A DNA stretch of 11,260 bases from NCBI GenBank assembly GCA_964499445.1, contig CAZCLE010000037.1, positions 1-11,260 of the forward strand, given 5' to 3'. Source of the DNA: GCA-2688105 sp964499445 (GTDB taxonomy: Bacteria; Chloroflexota; Dehalococcoidia; Dehalococcoidales; GCA-2688105). The notes below the pieces were generated by a model. It had not been told where the DNA came from, did not search any database, and saw only the letters and a list, made by a program, of their open reading frames with translations. This document shows, piece by piece, positions 6,820-11,260 of the stretch. The translations under genes were made by a program, and so were the position numbers. The first letter of the stretch is position 1, and every line of letters starts with the position of its first letter.

Positions 6820-7914
6820 TTAGCTTACACTCTTAAATCCGGCCTGGGGTAGAGCCACCTTTAATGCTGACATTACGGCTTCAATATCGTCCTCGGTTAC
6901 CCAGCCCAGATGACCAATACGGAATATTTTGCCATCTAATCTCTGCTGTCCACCACCAAGCACCACCTGGTGCTCCTCCCTTAGAATTCGGAGGAGCTTT
7001 TTAGTATCAAGCCCATCCGAAGCCGCCACGGCGGTAACCGTATTGGAGGCGTGGTTTTCGGCGACGAAGAGGGGCAGCCCTAGCGATTTTATTCCATCCC
7101 GGGTGGCTTTAGCCACTCTGGCATGTCGGGCAAAGATATTATCCAAGCCTTCCTTTAGCATCATCTCTAGCGATACCGATAGGGCAAATATGGTGGAAAT
7201 GGCTGGTGTCCATGGATTTTGTCCTTTTTCTAAATAGCTCTTGGCTTTAGCAAAGTCCCAGTAGAAACGGGGCATCTTAGCTTTTGAATGTGCCTGCCAT
7301 GCCTCCTGGCTCAGGCTAACCATAGCCAGACCGGGGGGAACCATCCACCCCTTCTGGGAACCGGTAACGGTAACATCGCAGTGCCAGTCATCTACCGGCA
7401 GGTTAATTGAGCCCAGGCTGCTAATGGCATCAACCAGCAGTAGTTTATCATATTCTTTTACTACCGAGCTAATTGAAGCCAGGTCATTGGTAACGCCGGT
7501 GGAGGTTTCATTATGAGTAACCAACACCGCCTTGATTCCTGGTTCAGCCTGGAGAGCCTGGCGTATTGCCGCTACCTCGGCGGCTTTGCCCCATTCAAAG
7601 CGAAGCGAGATTACCTCGGCTCCAAATTGTTCGGCAATACTGGCAAAGCGGTCTCCGAAGACACCGATAGATACCGATAATACTCTATCACCAGGAGATA
7701 GGGTATTAACGATGACCGCCTCCAAACCACCGGTACCCGAACCGGTAAGCAACAAAACATCACCCTTGGTCTGAAATAACTGTTTTAGTTTATCGGTTAC
7801 ATCGTTTAGTGTTTGTCCGAATTCTGGCCCGCGATGGTTTATCATCTGCCGGGTCATCGCCTGAAGAACATCACTGGGGCAGGGGGTGGGTCCGGGGATG
7901 CGTAGATTTTCCAT
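6820..7914 (-). CDS. Class V aminotransferase, probable phosphoserine aminotransferase
   Basis: A PLP-dependent fold-type I aminotransferase of 364 residues, close in pattern to the alanine/serine-glyoxylate group. Visible features are N-terminal PGPTPCP (8-14), TGSGTGGLEA (57-66) that cradles the cofactor phosphate, HNETSTG (134-140), VDAISSLGS (161-169) with D162 to hold the pyridine nitrogen, and TGSQKGWMVPPG with the Schiff-base lysine K188. By sequence alone the substrate could be alanine, serine or glyoxylate. The 2-nt joint to serA makes transamination of 3-phosphohydroxypyruvate to phosphoserine the best guess, in place of a canonical serC, which is not seen here. The start is well supported by AAAGGAGA just upstream. 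tyrS ends 18 nt before it. Confidence 0.88.
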   Translation of the reverse strand: MENLRIPGPTPCPSDVLQAMTRQMINHRGPEFGQTLNDVTDKLKQLFQTKGDVLLLTGSGTGGLEAVIVNTLSPGDRVLSVSIGVFGDRFASIAEQFGAEVISLRFEWGKAAEVAAIRQALQAEPGIKAVLVTHNETSTGVTNDLASISSVVKEYDKLLLVDAISSLGSINLPVDDWHCDVTVTGSQKGWMVPPGLAMVSLSQEAWQAHSKAKMPRFYWDFAKAKSYLEKGQNPWTPAISTIFALSVSLEMMLKEGLDNIFARHARVAKATRDGIKSLGLPLFVAENHASNTVTAVAASDGLDTKKLLRILREEHQVVLGGGQQRLDGKIFRIGHLGWVTEDDIEAVMSALKVALPQAGFKSVS

Positions 7915-7918
7915 TTTG

Positions 7919-7926
7919 TCTCCTTT
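7919..7926 (-). promoter_or_regulatory. Strong Shine-Dalgarno for the aminotransferase gene
   Basis: AAAGGAGA on the minus strand lies 4 nt before the ATG at 7914, the best ribosome binding site in the window. It fixes the start of the aminotransferase. It contrasts with the weak sites in front of serA and tyrS, which probably rely on coupling to the preceding gene. Confidence 0.75.
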
Positions 7927-7932
7927 ACTACT

Positions 7933-9201
7933 TTAGAGTATCAGTGCCACTTTGGCAAAGCGGCGTTTGCCGACTTTAATAATGCTACCATTTTTGATTG
8001 GGTGAATATTGCTGCATACTCTGTTACCATCTATCTCTACGGCTCTTTGAGTAATCAATCGGTTAGCCTCACTACGGCTTGTAACTAAACTCGTTTGTAC
8101 AAGTAATTTACTAATGTCAACGTCTGAAAAGGGCGTGTATTGTGATTGTCCAGCGCCTGCTGCTTGTTTTGCTGCTATTTGTTCAAGCCGAATATGATAT
8201 TCGGGTATTTCTTCCGGCACTCCCCTCTTCTGAAACACCCTAGCAAAGTGCTCCTCAGCTTCGCTGGCTGCCTTTTGGTCATAGAGCTGGGTCACAATTT
8301 CCCTTGCCAGGCGCTTCTTAAGCATCATCGGGTTAACGGTTTCATCCTTGAGCCCCTGTCTGAATTCCTCTAATTCCTCGTCGTGAACATCAGTTACCAA
8401 TACAAAATAGTCCATGATGAGGTTATCGGGAATAGACATCACCTTGCCGTATATCTCATCAGGCGGCTCAGCAACGCCAATATAGTTACCCAGGCTTTTG
8501 CTCATCTTTTGACTACCATCGGTCCCGGTGAGGATAGGGACCAGAAAGAGTTGCTGGGGAGGCTGCCCCATCATAGATTGAAGCTCCCTTCCCACCAGTA
8601 GATTAAACTTCTGGTCAGTGCCACCAAATTCGACATCTGCCTGGATAACTACTGAGTCGTAGGCTTGGAGCAAAGGGTAGAGTAACTCAGTTACGGCAAT
8701 GGGTCGCCCGGTATTATACCGGTTGCTGAAATCCTCTCTAGCCAGTAATTGGGCTATGGTAAACTTGCTAGTGAGCTGAATGACGTCAGCGAGGGTAAAT
8801 TTGCCAAACCACTCGCTTTGCCACCTTACCTCTGTCCGTTGCTTATCAACCACCTTAAAAAACTGCTTCATATAGGTTTCAGCATTAGCCTGAACCTGTT
8901 CTTTAGACAGCATAGGCCGGGTGGCAGAAGCACCGCTGGGATCGCCAATCTGAGCTGTCCAATCACCGACGATGAGAATGACCTGGTGTCCCAAATCCTG
9001 AAATTGGCGTAGCTTTCTCAGGGCTACCATGTGACCCAGGTGGATGTCAGGGAAACTGGGGTCAAACCCCTCTTTTAGTCGTAGCTTTTTGCCGGAGCGG
9101 AGTAGCTCTACTAGCTCTTCCTCAATTATAATTTCGGCTACCCCTCGCTTTAGCAAGCGGTTAATTTCTTGGTTGATGATGGCTTTTTCACCGTTATTCA
9201 T
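7933..9201 (-). CDS. tyrS: Tyrosyl-tRNA synthetase, type 2 (TyrZ-like)
   Basis: This class I aminoacyl-tRNA synthetase charges tRNA-Tyr with tyrosine in the cytoplasm. The 422 residues contain GFDPSFPDIHLGH (45-57) with the HIGH-type signature HLGH (54-57), IVGDWTAQIGDPSG (77-90), the tyrosine-pocket region TELLYPLLQAYDS (171-183), FGGTDQKFNLLVGRE (192-206), the KMSKS loop exactly as KMSKS (232-236), and a C-terminal S4 RNA-binding domain (about 365-422). The GFDP and QFQDLGHQV wording fits the type 2 (TyrZ-like) subfamily. The gene overlaps the end of ribF by 8 nt (ATGAATAA), so translation is probably coupled. There is no T-box leader directly before it because it sits inside an operon. All motifs are intact. 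Confidence 0.96.
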   Translation of the reverse strand: MNNGEKAIINQEINRLLKRGVAEIIIEEELVELLRSGKKLRLKEGFDPSFPDIHLGHMVALRKLRQFQDLGHQVILIVGDWTAQIGDPSGASATRPMLSKEQVQANAETYMKQFFKVVDKQRTEVRWQSEWFGKFTLADVIQLTSKFTIAQLLAREDFSNRYNTGRPIAVTELLYPLLQAYDSVVIQADVEFGGTDQKFNLLVGRELQSMMGQPPQQLFLVPILTGTDGSQKMSKSLGNYIGVAEPPDEIYGKVMSIPDNLIMDYFVLVTDVHDEELEEFRQGLKDETVNPMMLKKRLAREIVTQLYDQKAASEAEEHFARVFQKRGVPEEIPEYHIRLEQIAAKQAAGAGQSQYTPFSDVDISKLLVQTSLVTSRSEANRLITQRAVEIDGNRVCSNIHPIKNGSIIKVGKRRFAKVALIL

Positions 9202-10138
9202 TTTTAGCTTCCATACCTCGGGAGTTTAAAATAACCCTGCCTTGCTTTACATCCTCAGCTATCTGTTTCTTTAGTTCTTCGGTGGTGTCAAATTGCTTCT
9301 CACTGCGAAGTCGCTCTATAATATCAATTTTTAGTTCGCGCCCATACAGGTCATTATGATAGTCGAGGACCAAAACCTCTACAGTACGCTCGCTGCCAGG
9401 GAAGGTGGGGCGCCGGCCAATATTAGTCATTGACCGGTAGGCTTTATCATCAATGTCTGTCCAGTTAGCATAAACGCCCTCGGCAGGGAGAGCCTGTTGG
9501 GGGTCTATGTCGAGATTGGCGGTAGGGAAGCCTAACTTTGAGCCCCGCCCTGCCCCACTGGCTACTCTCCCGTTTAGGCTAAACGGGCGACCGGTGAGTT
9601 TGATTACCCTTTTCATATCGCCGTCAGCCAGGGCGTTCCTGATAGCGGTGCTACTTACCACTTCGCCGTTTATCATCACCGGGGGGATTACGGTTACGCT
9701 AAAGTTCATATCTTGTCCCAGGGAGCAGAGGGTATCAATGTTGCCCTCTCGGTTTCGACCTAGGGCAAAGTCAGGTCCAATTATCAGTCCACGCATTCTG
9801 AGGTATTTCTTTAGCAGACTGAGGAACTGGCTAGCACTGAGCTGGGCTAACTCGCCGGTGAAGGACAAGGGAATGATAGCGTTAACGCCTTCATTCTGGA
9901 GAAGGGAGGTTCTCTTGGCGAGGCTAGTCAAGAATGGCAGCCTGGTTTGGGGTGATAGTACCTCCTGGGGGTGCTGGCAAAAGGTTACCACCCCGCTAAG
10001 CAAATTCTGCCGCCTGGCATTCTCGGTTAGCTGTGAAATCAGGTATTTATGACCGAGGTGAACCCCGTCGAAAACCCCGATAGTTAGCAGCGTGTCCTTC
10101 TTTGGCGATAACTCGACTAATTCTTCCTCTACCTGCAT
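9194..10138 (-). CDS. ribF: Bifunctional riboflavin kinase/FAD synthetase
   Basis: RibF phosphorylates riboflavin to FMN and adenylates FMN to FAD in the cytoplasm. The 314 residues show both modules. The N-terminal nucleotidyltransferase has GVFDGVHLGH (21-30), GPDFALGRNREG (121-132) and SSTAIRNALADGDM (162-175). The C-terminal kinase has GRGSKLGFPTANL (197-209), which contributes to nucleotide phosphate binding, NIGRRPTF (239-246), and VEVLVLDY (253-260) in which E254 is the expected catalytic base, followed by DLYG (263-266). The ATG is preceded by a purine-rich GGGGAAAGGG. It is the first gene of the ribF-tyrS-aminotransferase-serA operon; the promoter at 10223-10252 gives a leader of about 78 nt with no recognisable FMN riboswitch. 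Confidence 0.96.
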   Translation of the reverse strand: MQVEEELVELSPKKDTLLTIGVFDGVHLGHKYLISQLTENARRQNLLSGVVTFCQHPQEVLSPQTRLPFLTSLAKRTSLLQNEGVNAIIPLSFTGELAQLSASQFLSLLKKYLRMRGLIIGPDFALGRNREGNIDTLCSLGQDMNFSVTVIPPVMINGEVVSSTAIRNALADGDMKRVIKLTGRPFSLNGRVASGAGRGSKLGFPTANLDIDPQQALPAEGVYANWTDIDDKAYRSMTNIGRRPTFPGSERTVEVLVLDYHNDLYGRELKIDIIERLRSEKQFDTTEELKKQIAEDVKQGRVILNSRGMEAKNE

Positions 10139-10222
10139 AGCCCTTTCCCCTGAGCAAAAATATTGGCAAGAATATGGCGTTCTATAGTCAAGAGATAAAT
10201 AAAAATCGTGGTTTAATTTTTA

Positions 10223-10252
10223 ATACTATCATAAGCCTATTTTAAGCGTCAA
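10223..10252 (-). promoter_or_regulatory. Promoter for the ribF-tyrS-aminotransferase-serA operon
   Basis: On the minus strand TTGACG (10252-10247) is followed after 18 nt by TAGTAT (10228-10223), with TG one base before the -10 box (extended -10). Transcription would start near 10216. No other good promoter was seen between the repeat array and ribF, and gene spacing downstream is too tight for obvious internal promoters, so this site may drive all four genes. Confidence 0.6.
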
Positions 10253-10323
10253 CCAACCATAGTCCGCGATTGTTTATTAACCTCACCCCCTTAGATTTTT
10301 ATTAGGTAACCCTATCCCCTTTA

Positions 10324-10352
10324 TCCCCTTCCCCTCATCAAGGGGAAGGGGA
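10324..10352. repeat. Perfect 12-bp hairpin in array B left arm
   Basis: TCCCCTTCCCCT (10324-10335), loop CATCA, then its exact complement (10341-10352). It is the counterpart of 802-830 in element A, with the stem kept and the loop changed. Confidence 0.8.
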
Positions 10353-10362
10353 AAGAATAGAA

Positions 10363-10418
10363 AAGAGGGGCTAACGCCCCTCTTAGACTCCCCTTACTAG
10401 GGGCTAACGCCCCTCTTA
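10363..10418. repeat. Two tandem AGGGGC-TAAC-GCCCCT hairpin units
   Basis: The 16-nt palindrome AGGGGCTAACGCCCCT occurs at 10366-10381 and again at 10399-10414, a period of 33 nt, each followed by CTTA. The first extends to a 9-bp stem (10363-10384) and the second is 6 bp. Element A has a single related unit at this place (844-863), so a local duplication in B is likely. Confidence 0.75.
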
Positions 10419-10515
10419 AACACCCCTAGTGCTGGGCTATCCTTCAAATGGAAAGGGGGGAGAGATTATAGAGAGGAGCTAGCGCCCCTTAACCCCCTAT
10501 TGGGGAAGAGATTTT

Positions 10516-10538
10516 AGAGAGGGGCGAAGCCCCTCTCT
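10516..10538. repeat. Perfect 10-bp hairpin with GAA loop
   Basis: AGAGAGGGGC (10516-10525), loop GAA, GCCCCTCTCT (10529-10538). It is the counterpart of 973-993 in element A, which has the same GAA loop and the same following CTTA but two fewer G-C pairs in the core. The flanking C-rich sequence to its right also matches element A. Confidence 0.8.
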
Positions 10539-10585
10539 TACCTACACTCCCCCTTCCCTTATTCATGGGTTGTTTAGTAAGGGAA

Positions 10586-10649
10586 TTAAAAGGGGCGAAT
10601 ACGGGGTCCCCGCAAAAATTTATTTTTGTGGGGTAAAAATCCCCTTTAA
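10586..10649. repeat. Nested long hairpin in array B
   Basis: An outer stem pairs TTAAAAGGGG (10586-10595) with CCCCTTTAA (10641-10649) through one bulge. Within it CCCCGCAAAAA (10608-10618) pairs with TTTTTGTGGGG (10623-10633) around a TTTA loop, an 11-bp stem with one G-T pair. CGGGGTCCCCG (10602-10612) offers a competing small palindrome. This part has no counterpart in element A. Confidence 0.65.
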
Positions 10650-10659
10650 GAAGTTCTCT

Positions 10660-10688
10660 TCCCTCTCCCCTTCATAAGGGGAGAGGGA
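10660..10688. repeat. Perfect 13-bp hairpin in array B right arm
   Basis: TCCCTCTCCCCTT (10660-10672), loop CAT, then its exact complement (10676-10688). It mirrors the C-rich hairpin of the left arm and marks the inner part of the right inverted arm. Confidence 0.8.
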
Positions 10689-10782
10689 TAAAGGGTGAGG
10701 GGTTGGTAAACAATCTTTTATTAAGGAAAGGGGGTCAGGGGGATAGGTTCTAAAAAACCTATTTAGTCGGCGACTACTGGGT

Positions 10783-10810
10783 TTGACATGAGAGGATAAA
10801 CTGTTAGACT
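10783..10810 (+). promoter_or_regulatory. Weak candidate promoter for the small membrane protein gene
   Basis: TTGACA (10783-10788) matches the -35 consensus and TAGACT (10805-10810) lies 16 nt on. Transcription would start near 10817, leaving almost no leader before the ATG at 10824 and cutting into the ribosome binding site. It is therefore doubtful, and transcription may instead come from within the repeat array. Confidence 0.3.
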
Positions 10811-10823
10811 AGGTGGGGCTAAA

Positions 10824-11102
10824 ATGAGTATTGCTGGCTTTTTTATCTTATTGGCTATTGCTGTCTTACTTAGGCGCATTGGCAATAAGCTGGTACCATT
10901 AGTTATGCCTGCTGGACGGCTCAAGGTCATTGCCCTGGGCTGGGCTGGTGGCTTTTTGGGTAGCTGGGTGGATAGTGTTTGGTGGCAATTTGGACCCGAG
11001 GTGGCGGGGATAAACCTGACGGCGGCTGCTCTCGGTTGCGCCCTGTTTGTTCTCTGCCTCGGCATTGCCCCCTTTATTAAAATACTGCTGGGAAGGGTAT
11101 AA
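10824..11102 (+). CDS. Small integral membrane protein, about three segments, function unknown
   Basis: A 92-residue, strongly hydrophobic protein. Likely membrane segments are residues about 2-16, 35-49 and 63-89, with basic residues between the first two (RRIGNK at 17-22, and R32, K34). The glycine-rich second segment (ALGWAGGFLGSW) and overall size recall the GlsB/YeaQ/YmgE family of small membrane proteins, but the match is loose and not claimed as an assignment. The ATG has AGGTGGGG a few nt upstream. The opposite strand is also open across most of this stretch, but its translation is rich in P, R, T and S and lacks a start signal, so this strand is preferred. It stands alone between repeat array B and the tRNA gene. 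Confidence 0.7.
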   Translation: MSIAGFFILLAIAVLLRRIGNKLVPLVMPAGRLKVIALGWAGGFLGSWVDSVWWQFGPEVAGINLTAAALGCALFVLCLGIAPFIKILLGRV

Positions 11103-11133
11103 TTTAGCTGGGCTGGTTTATCAAAGGAAGCTT

Positions 11134-11176
11134 GAGGGGTGAGGTTAACCCCCTTTTCCTATTCATTGGTTGTTTA
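11134..11176 (+). terminator. Repeat fragment C, possible intrinsic terminator after the small membrane protein gene
   Basis: GGGGT (11136-11140) can pair with ACCCC (11148-11152) over a 7-nt loop, followed by CTTTTCCT. It lies 33 nt past the stop codon at 11102, so a weak terminator is plausible. The same segment is repeat-derived: 11149-11176 matches 10549-10576 of array B closely (C-run, then ATTCAT, then GGTTGTTTA), and 11134-11147 read in reverse matches the TAACCTCACCCC end of elements A and B. Confidence 0.4.
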
Positions 11177-11182
11177 AATTTG

Positions 11183-11191
11183 TGCTATACT
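11183..11191 (+). promoter_or_regulatory. Extended -10 promoter for tRNA-Thr
   Basis: TGCTATACT, with TATACT at 11186-11191, lies 9 nt before the mature tRNA start. The expected transcription start near 11198 would leave only a few bases of 5' leader. No convincing -35 box is seen; upstream sequence is repeat fragment C. The nine bases are identical to those in front of ligA. Confidence 0.55.
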
Positions 11192-11200
11192 TTAGGTAAC

Positions 11201-11260
11201 GCCAGCGTAGCTCAGGGGTAGAGCAGCGGTTTCGTAAACCGCCGGTCGTCGGTTCGAATC
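11201..11260 (+). tRNA. tRNA-Thr, anticodon CGU (3' end beyond window)
   Basis: The acceptor 5' strand GCCAGCG is followed by TA and a D-arm GCTC-AGGGGTA-GAGC. The anticodon arm has stem GCGGT/ACCGC and the seven-base loop TTCGTAA, giving anticodon CGT that reads the threonine codon ACG. A five-base variable region and the T-arm start GTCGG with TTCGAAT follow. The first 60 nt are present; the rest of the T-stem, the 3' acceptor strand and any CCA lie outside. Everything visible fits a normal cloverleaf. Confidence 0.94.

Larger units (their letters stand above)
10268..10764. repeat. Repeat array B: composite, hairpin-rich copy of the element family
   Basis: About 500 nt of non-coding DNA between the ribF promoter and the small membrane protein gene. 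Its left arm (10274-10393) is nearly identical to 751-873 of element A. GATTGTTTATTAACC at 10268-10282 is mirrored by GGTTGGTAAACAATC at 10701-10715 (13 of 15 positions pair), giving inverted ends of a roughly 450-nt unit. A second right-end-like segment follows at about 10727-10764, resembling 1025-1065 of element A, so the array looks nested or fused. Inside are hairpins at 10324-10352, 10363-10384, 10399-10414, 10474-10489, 10516-10538, 10586-10649 and 10660-10688. No coding region is seen. Confidence 0.75.

Noticed and set aside
9194..9240. T-box leader in front of tyrS
   Set aside because: tyrS overlaps ribF by 8 nt, so there is no room for a leader; no T-box sequence was seen.
9507..10052. 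A 181-codon plus-strand open frame inside ribF
   Set aside because: It is antisense to an intact ribF and its product resembles no family.
10139..10200. A second promoter (TTGACT near 10187-10192) in the ribF leader
   Set aside because: No acceptable -10 box lies 15-19 nt downstream of it.
10139..10216. FMN riboswitch in front of ribF
   Set aside because: The leader is only about 78 nt, AT-rich and lacks the conserved multi-stem RFN pattern.
10363..10538. Possible CRISPR array in the repeated AGGGGC...GCCCCT units
   Set aside because: The units are short palindromes of uneven spacing with related, not unique, sequence between them, and no cas genes are near.
10763..11065. A 100-codon open frame on the minus strand opposite the small membrane protein
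   Set aside because: Its translation is low-complexity in P, R, T and S, has no ribosome binding site, and mirrors a hydrophobic plus-strand protein that has one.

Overview
The window looks like chromosome from an uncultured member of the Chloroflexota, most likely class Dehalococcoidia. This rests on the gene neighbourhood (pth-ligA, a DUF1015 gene, serA with a class V aminotransferase, type-2 tyrS, ribF, and a nearby eno), the moderate base composition and the protein flavour. It is inference from memory, not a database result. All protein genes recognised are housekeeping or conserved genes. I see no transposase, phage, CRISPR, toxin-antitoxin or defence genes.

Layout. Positions 1-667 (minus strand) hold a small SLOG/TIGR00725-type nucleotide-binding protein followed by the first 50 codons of enolase, served by a clear extended -10 promoter at 701-730. 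Positions 668-1087 carry no gene; most of it (756-1076) is a palindromic, MITE-like repeat element. Positions 1088-3719 (minus) hold ligA and pth, 1 nt apart, with an extended -10 promoter in front of ligA. Positions 3899-5224 (plus) hold a DUF1015 gene with a GTG start, divergent from ligA and convergent with serA. Positions 5243-10138 (minus) form a tight operon in transcription order ribF, tyrS, class V aminotransferase, serA; joints are an 8-nt overlap and gaps of 18 and 2 nt, and a promoter lies at 10223-10252.

Positions 10268-10764 hold a second, longer copy of the repeat family, composite in build and packed with hairpins. Then come a small three-segment membrane protein (10824-11102, plus), a third repeat fragment that may act as a terminator, and a tRNA-Thr(CGU) cut by the window end.

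How the genes work together. serA and the aminotransferase plausibly form the first two steps of phosphorylated serine synthesis (3-phosphoglycerate to phosphoserine). They share a transcript with tyrosyl-tRNA synthetase and the flavin cofactor enzyme RibF. Enolase acts on the neighbouring glycolytic intermediate. LigA and Pth serve DNA joining and peptidyl-tRNA recycling. The DUF1015 protein beside serA carries a DGHHR motif that recalls ParB/sulfiredoxin-fold proteins such as the free serine kinase SerK, which makes it the most interesting protein lead. The least explained DNA is the hairpin-rich repeat family at 756-1076, 10268-10764 and 11134-11176.
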